From positions 1-47,193 of the forward strand of contig NZ_JAKMUZ010000020.1 in NCBI RefSeq assembly GCF_027570195.1: a DNA stretch of 47,193 nucleotides. Direction: 5' to 3'. This DNA comes from Corynebacterium yonathiae. Its GTDB lineage: Bacteria > Actinomycetota > Actinomycetes > Mycobacteriales > Mycobacteriaceae. Below are positions 1-9,910 of this stretch, piece by piece. Made by a program: the position numbers and the translations under genes. How positions within the stretch are numbered: position 1 is the stretch's first letter; each line of letters opens with the position of its first letter. Under the pieces are notes generated by a model. That model did not search any database. It worked only from the letters and a program-made list of their open reading frames with translations, and was not told the origin of the DNA.

Positions 1-61
1 AAAACGGCAGCCGTAGTGCACGGATTCTTGCACAGAAAATGCAGCTAAACACCCCACATAT

Positions 62-100
62 GGGAAACGACGCGGTGCCCCTACAGCGCCGCGTCGTCCC
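62..100. other. GC-rich hairpin in the 264-bp gene-free left edge
   Basis: A 12-bp stem (67-78 with 86-97, one G-U pair) with a 7-nt loop is flanked by GGG/CCC that can extend it. No T-run follows on either strand, so it is not a standard intrinsic terminator. It may end a gene lying left of the window. Nothing else codes in 1-264. Confidence 0.4.
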
Positions 101-246
101 TATTCCCTATCACTCACAACGGATTGGAGAAACCGTTCGCCTACCCCCTAAGTAGGCTTTGTGAGCAAAGACAACTGTAGCATTCGCACAATACAAACGG
201 TAGCGGACGCTAAAATTCCCAGTTTCCACCAATGTTTTTTATTCTT

Positions 247-266
247 AGGTCTGCTTTTTCAGACCT
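247..266. terminator. Weak hairpin overlapping the stop codon of the YhgE-like gene
   Basis: A perfect 7-bp inverted repeat (247-253 with 260-266) overlaps the minus-strand stop codon. The minus-strand tail is A-rich rather than T-rich, so terminator function is doubtful. Confidence 0.25.
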
Positions 267-1713
267 AATTAAACGAATTTTTAGTTTTTGCTGTGGACAA
301 GGCCCACCATTTTGCACTTAACCCAATGAGAGTGACGGCGAGCAAAACCGCAATCCCGGTCCACAGGACGGCCTGTTCGCCTTCGTTTCCCGCCGCCGTT
401 ACTGCCGCGGTAGTCCAATTCAAGGGCAAAAGATTAGAAATAACCTGCCAGACCTTAGAAACGCCGGCAATCGCCGCGGATTTCCATAGCCATCCCACCA
501 GCGCAGTCTGACCGATACCAAAGAGTGCCGCAAGAATGCTGCCGGCAGTAATCCCGCACAGGCCTAGCAGGCCACGCGTGATGGCCGCCATAGACAGCGC
601 ACCCAGAAGCAATGCCGCCCCAGCCCACGCTGCCGCCACGGGAGTAAACCCGGTGGCAAACACAAAGAGGAGGATTTCCCCGATAGCTACAGCGGCCAGC
701 GTACCGCCCACAACCGTCAGCCAAGGGCGGAATCCCACCTGCCAGGCCACGCCCGCCACGGCACCTGCGAGCAGCACCAAGGCGGAGACCAACATCGCCA
801 CGATGGGGCTCAGCAGATGTGCCGAGCCGTTGGAAGCGGTATGCGCCGGCGGCAGGGCACGCTGAATATCGCCCACGTTGGTCTGATTTTGAGCTGCCAT
901 GGAGGAGAGCCTGCCAGCGCCGTCGTCAAGCTTGTCTACGCCTTCTTGCGCCTCCCCAACGCGCTTATTGAGCTCCGCAATGCCCTCATTGAGCTCTTGT
1001 GCACCAGACACTGCCTGATTCACACCATCGTGATAGGCATAGCCGCTAACCGCCAGCTGATTGGACAGATCGCGCGAGCCATCCTTGAGCTTTTTGAGCT
1101 GGTCAGTTACCGAATTATCCAGGCGGAAATTATTTACCTGCGCACGAAGATCACCTAGCTGCGCGCGAATGTCCTTGGCTTCTTTGGACTTATTGCCTTC
1201 CAGATCGTGCATCGTGCCATCGATGGCCTGCAAAATCTGCCCCTGAACAGCACCGAGGCCGACCACCTGGTCCACGGCGCCGCCTACGCCATTGGCCAGC
1301 TCCATTGCTCCGCCACCGAGCGTATTGGTTCCAGACTGCAGCTGATTGAGGCCGGCTAACAGTTCTTGAGAGCCCGTCGCCAGCTTGTCGACGCCCCCTC
1401 CCAACTCATCGGCTCCTTTGTTTAGCTCCCCCGTGCCGTCGTCAAGCTGCTTGGCGCCCGATTTAAGCATGCTTGCCTGTGCCTGGGCGCGGCTGGCTGC
1501 CTCGGCGGCTTCCTTTACCTCTGGAGTGGCAGAGTTTTCTCGCGGCGCGCCAAACGGCTGCGCGGCGTTAGACCAGGCATGGGCGGGTTCCCACTGCGCA
1601 AGGCCCGCCACCGCAGCGCCGATAATCAACGGCAGGGCAAGCAACAAGATTAAGAGGACGCTGCGCCACCTAGAGGGAGACGTAGCGTTCGGGGAAGCAA
1701 GGCGTGAGGTCAT
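265..1713 (-). CDS. YhgE/Pip-domain membrane protein
   Basis: About 482 residues. The chosen start gives MTSRLASPN; an in-frame extension to 1779 would put an implausible Arg/Cys-rich stretch before the signal anchor. One N-terminal membrane segment (about residues 18-40) is followed by a long extracytoplasmic helical region with repeated G-x-x-x-L units (such as GTGELNKGADELGGGVDKL), typical of YhgE/Pip proteins. About five or six hydrophobic segments make up the C-terminal third. The family includes phage-infection proteins and type VII or lipid-associated membrane proteins of uncertain biochemical role, so no reaction is assigned. It is divergent from the lipoprotein gene at 1799 with 85 bp between them, so the promoters may overlap. 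Confidence 0.75.
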   Translation of the reverse strand: MTSRLASPNATSPSRWRSVLLILLLALPLIIGAAVAGLAQWEPAHAWSNAAQPFGAPRENSATPEVKEAAEAASRAQAQASMLKSGAKQLDDGTGELNKGADELGGGVDKLATGSQELLAGLNQLQSGTNTLGGGAMELANGVGGAVDQVVGLGAVQGQILQAIDGTMHDLEGNKSKEAKDIRAQLGDLRAQVNNFRLDNSVTDQLKKLKDGSRDLSNQLAVSGYAYHDGVNQAVSGAQELNEGIAELNKRVGEAQEGVDKLDDGAGRLSSMAAQNQTNVGDIQRALPPAHTASNGSAHLLSPIVAMLVSALVLLAGAVAGVAWQVGFRPWLTVVGGTLAAVAIGEILLFVFATGFTPVAAAWAGAALLLGALSMAAITRGLLGLCGITAGSILAALFGIGQTALVGWLWKSAAIAGVSKVWQVISNLLPLNWTTAAVTAAGNEGEQAVLWTGIAVLLAVTLIGLSAKWWALSTAKTKNSFN

Positions 1714-1798
1714 GGTAATGAACCTATCCTTGCAGGTCACTCCCCTGCTGCAGGCGCGCCGAGCACGCCACATAGCCAATTACCCTAAGATATATGGC

Positions 1799-2386
1799 AT
1801 GTCCCACATCTATTCCCTAACCCCTTCCCGCCACCTTGCCACTGCGGCCCTCGTACCGCTGTGCTTTGGCCTTGTTGCCTGCTCCAACGACGCCGATACG
1901 TCCGCAGAACCAGAATTCTCCGACGCCACCGCTCTCAGCTCTTCTGCCGAGGAAACCTCGTCCGAAGAAACCACGAGTGAGGCCACCACGTCGGAAGCTG
2001 AAGATACCTCCGCCGCGGCTGAACCCACTTCCGTAGAAGCAGCTCCCTCCACAGCCCCCACGGAATCCGACAACGGGGGAAGCGAAGACCAAGCCGCCAT
2101 GCCTGCCGATACCGGTCGTGGCGATTGTTCCCCAGAAGCGCTACAGCCCGCGACCCCAAGCATGGCAAATATCCGGGTCAGTGACTGCGATGGTCAATGG
2201 GCGCACTTTGGCAAGGACAGCACGGACTGGACGGCTTGGGCGCGCTACGACAATGGTCAGTGGGTCGCCATTGAGCCCATCGGCGAAGCCACCTCCGGAC
2301 TAGCCGCCCCGTGCTACGACGTAGACAAGTGGGCCGCCGAGGGAGCTCCCGCTTTCCTTACCGAAAATATGCGCCGCTGCGACTAG
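1799..2386 (+). CDS. Secreted lipoprotein with acidic Ser/Thr/Glu linker
   Basis: 195 residues. A signal peptide ends in the lipobox LVAC, placing the lipidated cysteine at residue 28. Residues about 35-85 are a low-complexity Ser/Thr/Glu/Ala linker. The C-terminal roughly 100 residues carry four Cys and many Trp/Tyr residues and look like a small disulfide-stabilised globular domain (DCDGQWAHFGKDSTDW). I do not recognise the domain. The start is supported by a -10 like TAAGAT at 1786-1791, exactly 7 nt before the ATG, which suggests a leaderless mRNA; no ribosome binding site is present. A hairpin with a T-run follows the stop. A longer in-frame reading to 1385 is antisense to the neighbouring gene and was not used. 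Confidence 0.75.
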   Translation: MSHIYSLTPSRHLATAALVPLCFGLVACSNDADTSAEPEFSDATALSSSAEETSSEETTSEATTSEAEDTSAAAEPTSVEAAPSTAPTESDNGGSEDQAAMPADTGRGDCSPEALQPATPSMANIRVSDCDGQWAHFGKDSTDWTAWARYDNGQWVAIEPIGEATSGLAAPCYDVDKWAAEGAPAFLTENMRRCD

Positions 2387-2402
2387 CTGCACAGCATGAC
2401 TT

Positions 2403-2448
2403 CGCCCCCGTACCGCGCTTTATAGCTGCGCGAGACGGGGGCGGCGTT
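2403..2448 (+). terminator. Intrinsic terminator of the lipoprotein gene
   Basis: A 9-bp GC-rich stem (2403-2411 with 2435-2443) is followed by GCGTTTT on the plus strand. It lies between the convergent lipoprotein and katA genes. Confidence 0.6.
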
Positions 2449-2476
2449 TTAGTGCGGAGGAACTGCCGCAAAAGGT

Positions 2477-4027
2477 TTACTTCTTTTCGGCGTAGACCTC
2501 ACGCACGCGCTGGCCAAGGGCTGGGTGCACCTTAGTCCAGTAGTCGTAAACTCGCTCCTCGGTTTCCTCAGATACACCTGCCATAGCATTGGTGATATTG
2601 GTAACCAGGCGCTCCTTGGCGGCATCATCGTAGACGTTTTCGTACAGGTCGCGCGCCTGGACAAAGTCATCGTCCTCGGAATGACGAACGTACGGTGCAC
2701 GCACCAGATCGCTGCCGTAGGACTCCGGATTAATGTAGAGCTCGGCCGCAGTGGTGGTCTCGAGCTGGGAGCGGTCGTTCACAGCGGCATCGTCAAGCAC
2801 GCCCGTGCCCTTTTCATAGCGATTCGGTGAGTAAACCGGATCCGCAGGGGCATTGAAGTGGAATTGCATGCTGCCCTCGTGCTGATAAGTATTAACCTCA
2901 TCCACATTCTGCGGCTGGTTGACCGGCAACTGCTGGTAGTTGGGGCCAATGCGGTAGCGCTGCTGGTCAGCGTAGGCGAAGACACGAGCCTGCAGCATCT
3001 TATCTGGGGACAGGCCAACGCCGGGCACGATATTAGACGGATCGAGCGCCACCTGCTCAATCTGCGCAAAGAAGTTACGTGGGTTGCGGTTAAGCACGAA
3101 ATAGCCCACATCATGCAGCGGGTAGTCCTTCTTAGACCAGACCTTGGTTAGGTCGAAAGGATTGAACCGGTAGTTTTCCGCCTCATCCAGCGGCATGATC
3201 TGTACCTTGACGTCCCAGACCGGGTAATTGCCCTCCTCAATGGCGGTATAAAGATCCTCGCGGTGGCAATCCGGGTTCTGACCGGCGGTGGTGGTGGCCT
3301 CTTCATCGGTGAAGTTCTCCACGCCCTGGCGGGTCTTAAAGTGGTACTTCACCCAGAAGGCCTCACCCTCTTCATTGACCCACTGGAAGGTGTGAGAGCC
3401 GTAACCGTTCTGGTGGCGAGTCGACTTCGGCGTGCCACGGTCACCCATCAGGTAGGTGACTTGGTGGGCAGATTCTGGATTACGGGTCCAAAAATCCCAC
3501 TGCATATCCGCATCGCGCAAACCATTGGTGCCCAGACGCTTCTGGGAGTGGATGAAGTCAGGGAACTTCTGACCATCGCGAATGAAGAAGACTGGGGTGT
3601 TATTGCCCACGATGTCCAAGTTGCCTTCCTCGGTATAAAAACGCAGCGCAAAGCCGTGTACATCGCGCCAGGTATCCGGGGATCCCTGCTCACCAGCGAC
3701 GGTGGAGAAACGCCCCATCATCGGGGTGACCGTGCCCTTCTGGAAGACCTTGGCCTTGGTATAAGCAGAAACATCTTCCGTAATGTGCAGCTCACCGAAG
3801 GCGCCGTGCCCCTTAGCGTGCGGGGTGCGCTCTGGCACGCGCTCGCGGTTGAAGTGGGCAAGCTTTTCAATGAGGTGAATGTCATTGAGCACCACCGGGC
3901 CCTGCTGACCGGCAGTCACCGAGGTGTTCTCGGAAGGAACTGGCTGGCCAGACTGGCGGGTGGTATTGCCCTTGCCGGCGGGGCGCTGGCCTCGATCCAA
4001 AATGTCATCAGCAGTGAAATCAGTCAT
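2477..4027 (-). CDS. katA: Catalase (monofunctional, heme-dependent)
   Basis: 516 residues. It breaks down hydrogen peroxide to water and oxygen in the cytoplasm. The active-site segment RVPERTPHAKGHGAFG holds the catalytic His (residue 70), the distal Asn lies in the DIVGNNTPVFF region, and the heme-ligating Tyr lies in RVFAYADQQRYR. Length and motifs fit small-subunit catalases. The ATG at 4027 is preceded by a strong AGGAGG, which decides the start; a longer in-frame start would place that site inside the gene. It is divergent from sigC, as I recall for the C. glutamicum pair. The neighbour is a heme-linked regulator and the protein needs heme, which fits the heme island 30 kb away, but no regulatory link is visible here. 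Confidence 0.96.
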   Translation of the reverse strand: MTDFTADDILDRGQRPAGKGNTTRQSGQPVPSENTSVTAGQQGPVVLNDIHLIEKLAHFNRERVPERTPHAKGHGAFGELHITEDVSAYTKAKVFQKGTVTPMMGRFSTVAGEQGSPDTWRDVHGFALRFYTEEGNLDIVGNNTPVFFIRDGQKFPDFIHSQKRLGTNGLRDADMQWDFWTRNPESAHQVTYLMGDRGTPKSTRHQNGYGSHTFQWVNEEGEAFWVKYHFKTRQGVENFTDEEATTTAGQNPDCHREDLYTAIEEGNYPVWDVKVQIMPLDEAENYRFNPFDLTKVWSKKDYPLHDVGYFVLNRNPRNFFAQIEQVALDPSNIVPGVGLSPDKMLQARVFAYADQQRYRIGPNYQQLPVNQPQNVDEVNTYQHEGSMQFHFNAPADPVYSPNRYEKGTGVLDDAAVNDRSQLETTTAAELYINPESYGSDLVRAPYVRHSEDDDFVQARDLYENVYDDAAKERLVTNITNAMAGVSEETEERVYDYWTKVHPALGQRVREVYAEKK

Positions 4028-4132
4028 TTTGCCTCCTGGCAATCAGTAGATATGTACTACCAGTGTGGCAAAAGAATCACCGGTTGTCAGGGGTCTAAAA
4101 GGAGTGTAGGGGCTACTGGTAAATTCATTCAG

Positions 4133-4675
4133 GTGACTCACCACTCCGCAGCAGATGACGCCCGCGTCACCGACCTTGCCCTTCGGGCCGGCCGCGGCGA
4201 CCGTGCGGCGCTGACGGAGTTTATCAAGGCCACCCAGGATGATGTGTGGCGTTTGCTAGCGCATTTGGGTGGGCCCGAAATCGCCGACGACCTCACCCAA
4301 GAAACCTACCTGCGCGTCATCAGCGCCCTGCCGCGCTTTGCTGCGCGGTCCTCTGCACGCACGTGGCTACTCTCCCTGGCGCGGCGCGTATGGGTGGATA
4401 ATATTCGCCACGATATGGCCCGGCCACGCAAATCTGTCACTGAATATGAAGATGCAATGGGAGCATCGCCGGAAAATTCCGCAGCGTGGAGCGAGTGGAT
4501 AGACGCCCGCGCTCTTATCGACGCCCTGCCGGAAGACCGCCGCGAAGCTCTCATCCTCACCCAGGTGCTGGGCTACACGTACGAGGAGGCGGCCAAGATT
4601 GCTGGCGTGCGGGTAGGTACTATCCGCTCCCGCGTCGCGCGCGCCCGCAAGGATCTGATCGCAGGGACAGGTTAA
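4133..4675 (+). CDS. sigC: ECF RNA polymerase sigma factor SigC
   Basis: 180 residues with a GTG start. Region 2 is seen at ADDLTQETYLRVISALPRF and the promoter-contacting part of region 2 at ARTWLLSLARRVWVDNIRHD. Region 4, with its helix-turn-helix, is GYTYEEAAKIAGVRVGTIRS. In C. glutamicum the divergent partner of katA is sigC, which is linked to respiratory oxidase and heme a synthesis genes; function here is inferred from that synteny. No anti-sigma gene is adjacent. An extended -10 (TGGTAAATT; hexamer 4120-4125) ends 7 nt before the GTG and no ribosome binding site is present, so the mRNA is probably leaderless. The open frame runs far upstream through antisense katA, which is not credible coding. 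Confidence 0.88.
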   Translation: MTHHSAADDARVTDLALRAGRGDRAALTEFIKATQDDVWRLLAHLGGPEIADDLTQETYLRVISALPRFAARSSARTWLLSLARRVWVDNIRHDMARPRKSVTEYEDAMGASPENSAAWSEWIDARALIDALPEDRREALILTQVLGYTYEEAAKIAGVRVGTIRSRVARARKDLIAGTG

Positions 4676-4897
4676 TACCCCCATACCGGCCCCTTGAGGC
4701 GGCGAGATAATTTCACCTGCAAATTGTTACGTTCTGGTTACCTTGCACCCCAAGAGCCCCAGTTTTTGGCATTTAGCTGCAGATTGAGCACCAGACGCTG
4801 GGTGAAGGAGGCCACAATTAGGGCGATTCTTGCCCGAAGTATTTGTCCAATGTGTGGTTTATTAGATCTGTACACACGTGATAAATCGACCGTCGAT

Positions 4898-4929
4898 CCG
4901 GGCCCGCGCGATCCCAATGCCGGGCCCGG
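4898..4929 (+). other. GC hairpin in the 284-bp leader before the YkvI-like gene
   Basis: The gene-free stretch 4676-4959 holds a perfect 9-bp inverted repeat (CCGGGCCCG at 4898-4906, CGGGCCCGG at 4921-4929). Just upstream is a small palindrome, ATCGAC-C-GTCGAT, at about 4883-4895. Both lie within 80 nt of the start codon, so they could be an operator or a 5' UTR structure. I recognise no riboswitch. Confidence 0.35.
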
Positions 4930-4959
4930 CGCGTGTGAGTAAGAGAGTTTCTCCCTTTC

Positions 4960-6366
4960 ATGTTAAAACGCGCAATCGGAATTTCCATGGCGTTTATCGG
5001 CGTCGTCGTGGGCGCGGGTTTCGCTTCTGGCCAAGAAGCTATGCAGTTCTTCGTGGCCTTTGGCAAGTGGGGCTTGTGGGGCATCGCCCTAGCCGCTGGC
5101 TTGATGATGATCACCGGCGTGTCCATCCTGCAGCTCGGCTCGTATTTCCAGGCCGAGGAACATACCGCTGTCTACGACAAGGTCGCATCGCCGTTTACCG
5201 CCAAGATTTTGGACTGGTCCACCCTGGTGACCCTGTTCGCCATCGGCTTCGTCATGTTCGCCGGCGGTGGTTCTAATATCAATCAGCAGTTCCCGTCCAT
5301 ACCTGTATGGGTAGGCGCCACCGCGATGCTGATTCTGGTGCTGCTCGTCGGCCTGATGGATGTTGACCGCGTGACCGCGGTCATTGGTACCATCACCCCG
5401 TTCATCATCATCTTCGTGGTGCTTGCCACCGGCTATACCATTGTGAACGCGGACGTAGACTTCTCCGCCATGAATGACTGGGCGGTTAATAATGTAGATA
5501 CCTCGCTGCCCAACTGGTGGCTATCCGCGCTGAACTACACCGGCCTAAACGTGATGACTGCAGTATCCATGTCCATCGTCATTGGCGGTAACTTCCTGGA
5601 TAACCGTGCAGTGGGCATTGGTGGCCTCATCGGTGGCCTGCTCTACCTCATCCTATTGGCCCTGCTGGTCTTCGCCCTGTTCTTCGAAGCTAAGGACGTC
5701 AACGGTCAAGATCTGCCGGTGCTGGCATTAATCACGGGCATCCACCCGGTACTGGGTGTGCTCATGACCTTTGTTATTTACGGCATGGTCTTTAATACCG
5801 CTATCGGCATGTTCTACGCGCTGGGCAAGCGCTTGACCCGCAATAACCCTAAGCGCTTCTACCCTGTCTACGCTGTTTGCTGCATCGTCGGCTTCGTCCT
5901 GTCCTTCGTGGGCTTCCAGACGCTGGTCAGCAATGTCTACCCGATCTTGGGTTACTTGGGCCTGCTGATGATCGCGGTGATGGTCTTCAACCGCATCAAG
6001 AACGGCAGCAAGCTGGCCGATGAGTCCGACCGCCGCATGCGCGCACACGAGCTGGTTTCCCGCCGCCTGGATCCGCGCAAGCGCTTTACCAAGAAGAATG
6101 AGCGCGAGCTGCGCAAGCTGGCTGCGGCATCCAATATGGAAACCACCGAGTTCGTCACCAATATCGCAGAAGAGATCCACGAAGAGCTCGAAAACGATGA
6201 CGATCTTGATTACGACCGTGAAGATCCGGAGCCATCCGTGACCTACGTGCAGCACACGAAGCCGGAGGTTCCGTCCTCCGATAGCGACCTTGACTTTGGC
6301 AAGAAGGGTTCTGCCGCTGATAGCGGCAAGGCTACTGGCACCGCGAAGCCGGTCTCTGAGGACTAG
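4960..6366 (+). CDS. YkvI-family polytopic membrane protein
   Basis: 468 residues. The first about 345 residues form around ten hydrophobic segments, beginning with MLKRAIGISMAFIGVVVGAG, which has the unwound G-x-G signature of LeuT-fold transporters. It matches the YkvI family, whose substrate is unknown to me. The last about 120 residues are hydrophilic: a basic helical part (RKRFTKKNERELRKLAAA) and then a very acidic tail (ELENDDDLDYDREDPEPS), presumably cytoplasmic. That tail is unusually long for a transporter of this size. The gene stands alone between sigC and a strong bidirectional terminator that separates it from convergent asd. Confidence 0.75.
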   Translation: MLKRAIGISMAFIGVVVGAGFASGQEAMQFFVAFGKWGLWGIALAAGLMMITGVSILQLGSYFQAEEHTAVYDKVASPFTAKILDWSTLVTLFAIGFVMFAGGGSNINQQFPSIPVWVGATAMLILVLLVGLMDVDRVTAVIGTITPFIIIFVVLATGYTIVNADVDFSAMNDWAVNNVDTSLPNWWLSALNYTGLNVMTAVSMSIVIGGNFLDNRAVGIGGLIGGLLYLILLALLVFALFFEAKDVNGQDLPVLALITGIHPVLGVLMTFVIYGMVFNTAIGMFYALGKRLTRNNPKRFYPVYAVCCIVGFVLSFVGFQTLVSNVYPILGYLGLLMIAVMVFNRIKNGSKLADESDRRMRAHELVSRRLDPRKRFTKKNERELRKLAAASNMETTEFVTNIAEEIHEELENDDDLDYDREDPEPSVTYVQHTKPEVPSSDSDLDFGKKGSAADSGKATGTAKPVSED

Positions 6367-6391
6367 CCTCCTCGCCTAAGGCACACAACCC

Positions 6392-6445
6392 AAAAGCTCG
6401 GCGCCCTCCTTATCCCGTAACGAGGAAGGAGGGCGCCGAGCTTTT
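6392..6445. terminator. Strong bidirectional terminator, perfect 20-bp stem
   Basis: 6392-6411 pairs perfectly with 6426-6445 around a 14-nt loop. The stem begins with AAAA and ends with TTTT, giving a T-run on both strands. It serves the convergent YkvI-like gene and the lysC-asd operon. Confidence 0.9.
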
Positions 6446-6474
6446 AGTGCAACCTGCGGCGACGCGGCGCCTGC

Positions 6475-7539
<1,065 letters not shown>

Positions 7540-8058
7540 TTAACGTCCGGTTCCAGCATAAACCGTGGCCTCATCTTCGCCACCGAGCTGGAATTTCTCG
7601 TGCAGCGCACGGGCGGCCTTATCCAGGTCAGCCTCGCGCGTGAGCACGGAGATGCGGATTTCGGAGGTGGAAATAAGCTCCATATTGACATCCACGTCGC
7701 GCAGGGCCTCGGTGAACTCAGCGGTCACGCCCGGGTGGGATTTCATGCCAGCGCCGACGAGGGAAACCTTGCCCACCTGGTCGTCGTAAAGCACATTGGC
7801 CCAGCCACCCTCAGACTTCAATTTGCTCAAAAGCTCCATGGCTCGCGGGCCGTCCGCACGCGGGCAGGTGAAAGTGATATCGGTGGTGCCGTCCTCCAGG
7901 GAGGAGACATTTTGCAAGACCATGTCGATATTGATCTCTGCATCGGCAATGACGCGAAAGACCTTCGCAGCCTCCCCCGGGCGGTCTGGGATGCCTAGGA
8001 CGGTGACCTTTGCTTCGGACTTATCGGTAGCTACACCAGTTAGTACTGCTTCTTCCAC
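7540..8058 (-). CDS. lysC: Aspartokinase beta subunit, internal in-frame start in lysC
   Basis: 172 residues, both ACT domains only. The C. glutamicum enzyme is an alpha2beta2 complex whose 172-residue beta chain comes from an internal start in lysC. Here codon 250 is GTG, and GGAGG stands at 8071-8067, 8 nt upstream, exactly where a ribosome binding site should be. The in-frame ATG at codon 245 (8073-8071) overlaps that site and has no good site of its own. The start was chosen on this spacing. Confidence 0.8.
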   Translation of the reverse strand: MEEAVLTGVATDKSEAKVTVLGIPDRPGEAAKVFRVIADAEINIDMVLQNVSSLEDGTTDITFTCPRADGPRAMELLSKLKSEGGWANVLYDDQVGKVSLVGAGMKSHPGVTAEFTEALRDVDVNMELISTSEIRISVLTREADLDKAARALHEKFQLGGEDEATVYAGTGR

Positions 8059-8805
8059 GGGGATATCCTCCATCGATCCGGTAACTAGGGTGCCGGGGTC
8101 ATTTGAATAAGACGAGCGAACTCGCAAGGGTACATTGAATGCGCGGGCGTACTCCACGCTGCGCAGGACCAAAATCTTGGAACCTACCGCGGCCATCTCC
8201 AACATCTCCTCGAAAGAGAGCTTGTCTAGCTTCTGTGCGTCTGGGACGATGCGCGGATCTGCGGTGTAGACGCCGTCGACGTCAGAATAAATCTCACACA
8301 CATCCGCATTCAGCGCCGCAGCAAGGGCTACCGCGGTGGTATCGGAGCCACCGCGACCCAAGGTAGTGACATCGCGCGATTCCTTATTAACGCCTTGGAA
8401 ACCGGCCACAATACAAATCTTGCCTTCGTCCAAAGCCTCGGTCAGGCGCCCTGGAGTAACGTCCACGATGCGGGCATTACCGTGGCGCTCGGTAGTGAGC
8501 ACGCCGGCCTGGGAACCGGTAAAGGACTGGGCCTGGGCGCCTAAGGATTCCACGGCCATAGCCACCAACGCATTGGAGATGCGCTCGCCCGCTGTAAGCA
8601 GCATGTCCATTTCTCGCCGTGGCGGCACGGGGTTGACCTGGGCGGCGAGGTCGAGCAGCTCATCAGTGGTATCGCCCATGGCGGAGCACACCACAACTAC
8701 GTCGTTGCCCTGCTTTTTGGTGGCCACGATGCGCTCCGCAACGGCGCGGATGCGGTCTGCGGATTCGAGGGATGAGCCGCCATATTTTTGCACGATCAGG
8801 GCCAC
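7540..8805 (-). CDS. lysC: Aspartokinase, alpha subunit
   Basis: 421 residues with a GTG start, the same length as C. glutamicum LysC. It phosphorylates aspartate as the first step of the aspartate pathway. The kinase domain starts [11 protein letters not shown] and continues with [13 protein letters not shown]. Two ACT domains follow from about residue 260 and carry feedback control by lysine and threonine. Residues known as feedback-resistance sites in C. glutamicum (Ser301, Thr308, Thr311) are present here with wild-type identity at the same numbers. An AAAGGCGG-like site precedes the start. It is the first gene of the lysC-asd operon. The beta subunit is listed separately. Confidence 0.97.
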   Translation of the reverse strand: MALIVQKYGGSSLESADRIRAVAERIVATKKQGNDVVVVCSAMGDTTDELLDLAAQVNPVPPRREMDMLLTAGERISNALVAMAVESLGAQAQSFTGSQAGVLTTERHGNARIVDVTPGRLTEALDEGKICIVAGFQGVNKESRDVTTLGRGGSDTTAVALAAALNADVCEIYSDVDGVYTADPRIVPDAQKLDKLSFEEMLEMAAVGSKILVLRSVEYARAFNVPLRVRSSYSNDPGTLVTGSMEDIPVEEAVLTGVATDKSEAKVTVLGIPDRPGEAAKVFRVIADAEINIDMVLQNVSSLEDGTTDITFTCPRADGPRAMELLSKLKSEGGWANVLYDDQVGKVSLVGAGMKSHPGVTAEFTEALRDVDVNMELISTSEIRISVLTREADLDKAARALHEKFQLGGEDEATVYAGTGR

Positions 8806-9031
8806 GGTAAAGATGCCGCCTTTCGTCTTTTAAGGCATCCCCGGCGCCCGCATGTGCGCGCCCTGAAATACCTGTCGATCATTAGTCAAATACCCATGCT
8901 ACCCCGCAGGGGCCTAGTCCTCATCATAATTCCTAGACAATGCCTGCTTTTTATTCACACGCCTCTAGCATGAAGCGGACCATACGCTAGCCACCCCCAC
9001 GGATAGAAACACACGCCATGCAGCGGAGAAT

Positions 9032-9910
9032 ATGCATATAACAGGAATCTTTACTACCGTTGAGCGGGTGTTAAGCAACCTTCTCGCCATCTTTTTCGCG
9101 CTCGCATCCGCGCTGACGGTTGCTTGGGGGACGGTCATCCGCCACCGCATTGCCCTCGACGCCGATGATTCGGTCATGCGCGCCGCCATGTCCAACCCCT
9201 TATGGTGGGTAGGCACCGCTGCCGCCATTGGTGCCTACGGCCTGCAGGTTATTGCGCTCGGCTTTGGCACCTTGCTGGTAGTCCAGCCCATCTTGGTGCT
9301 GTCCTTGATGTTTACCCTGCCGCTTTCGGCCTGGTATTCCGGCCGCAAAATGCCCTTTCACGAAGTTTTCTGGTCTATTGCGCTGACCATCGCGGTGGGC
9401 ATCATGGTCGTTTACGGTCGGCCGGTTGCCGGCAACCCTCGCCCAGAGTGGAGTGATTGGTGGCCAGCACTCCTCGTGGGGTTGGTCACCCTCGCAATCT
9501 TGGGCGCAGCAGCCACGAAGCTACCGGAGCAGCGGCCTTTAGCCTTGGGCACGGCCTGCGGCGTTATCTACGGCTTCGTCGCTCTGCTTTCGAAGGCCGT
9601 GGTGGATATTTTCACCCACGAAGGCCTCACCACGTTGCTGGCAAGCTGGCAGTTCTATGGCCTCATCGGCCTCGCGCTCACCGGCACGGTGGTGCAGCAA
9701 TATTCCTTCAACGCCGGCCCCCTGGCCCACTCCTTGCCGGCCATGACCATCTTTGAGCCCATTGTGGCCTTTGGTTTGGGCTATATGGTGCTGGGAGAGA
9801 AATTCCTCATCGACACGGCCGTCGGTTGGACCATCATGCTCATCGCCCTTACCGTCATGATACTTTCCACCATCGTGCTCTCCCGCAGCCCCATAAGCCA
9901 GCGCACCTAA
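9032..9910 (+). CDS. EamA/DMT-type membrane transporter
   Basis: 292 residues with nine to ten hydrophobic segments spread evenly along the protein and a short cytoplasmic tail, the layout of the drug/metabolite transporter superfamily. Family-like segments are LVVQPILVLSLMFTLPLSAW in the first half and SFNAGPLAHSLPAMTIFEP in the second, the latter like the proline-rich motif before the last helices. Substrate cannot be read from the sequence. An adjacent GGAG supports the ATG. Its stop codon overlaps the stop of the convergent mannosyltransferase gene by 4 bp (CTAA), leaving no room for a terminator. It sits upstream of lysC in divergent orientation with 226 bp between them. Confidence 0.75.
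   Translation: MHITGIFTTVERVLSNLLAIFFALASALTVAWGTVIRHRIALDADDSVMRAAMSNPLWWVGTAAAIGAYGLQVIALGFGTLLVVQPILVLSLMFTLPLSAWYSGRKMPFHEVFWSIALTIAVGIMVVYGRPVAGNPRPEWSDWWPALLVGLVTLAILGAAATKLPEQRPLALGTACGVIYGFVALLSKAVVDIFTHEGLTTLLASWQFYGLIGLALTGTVVQQYSFNAGPLAHSLPAMTIFEPIVAFGLGYMVLGEKFLIDTAVGWTIMLIALTVMILSTIVLSRSPISQRT

Noticed and set aside
3263..4132. Upstream extension of sigC through antisense katA
   Set aside because: The sigma factor homology begins after the GTG at 4133, where an extended -10 also lies.
4676..4959. Riboswitch in the leader of the YkvI-like gene
   Set aside because: No conserved riboswitch core was recognised; only simple hairpins are present.
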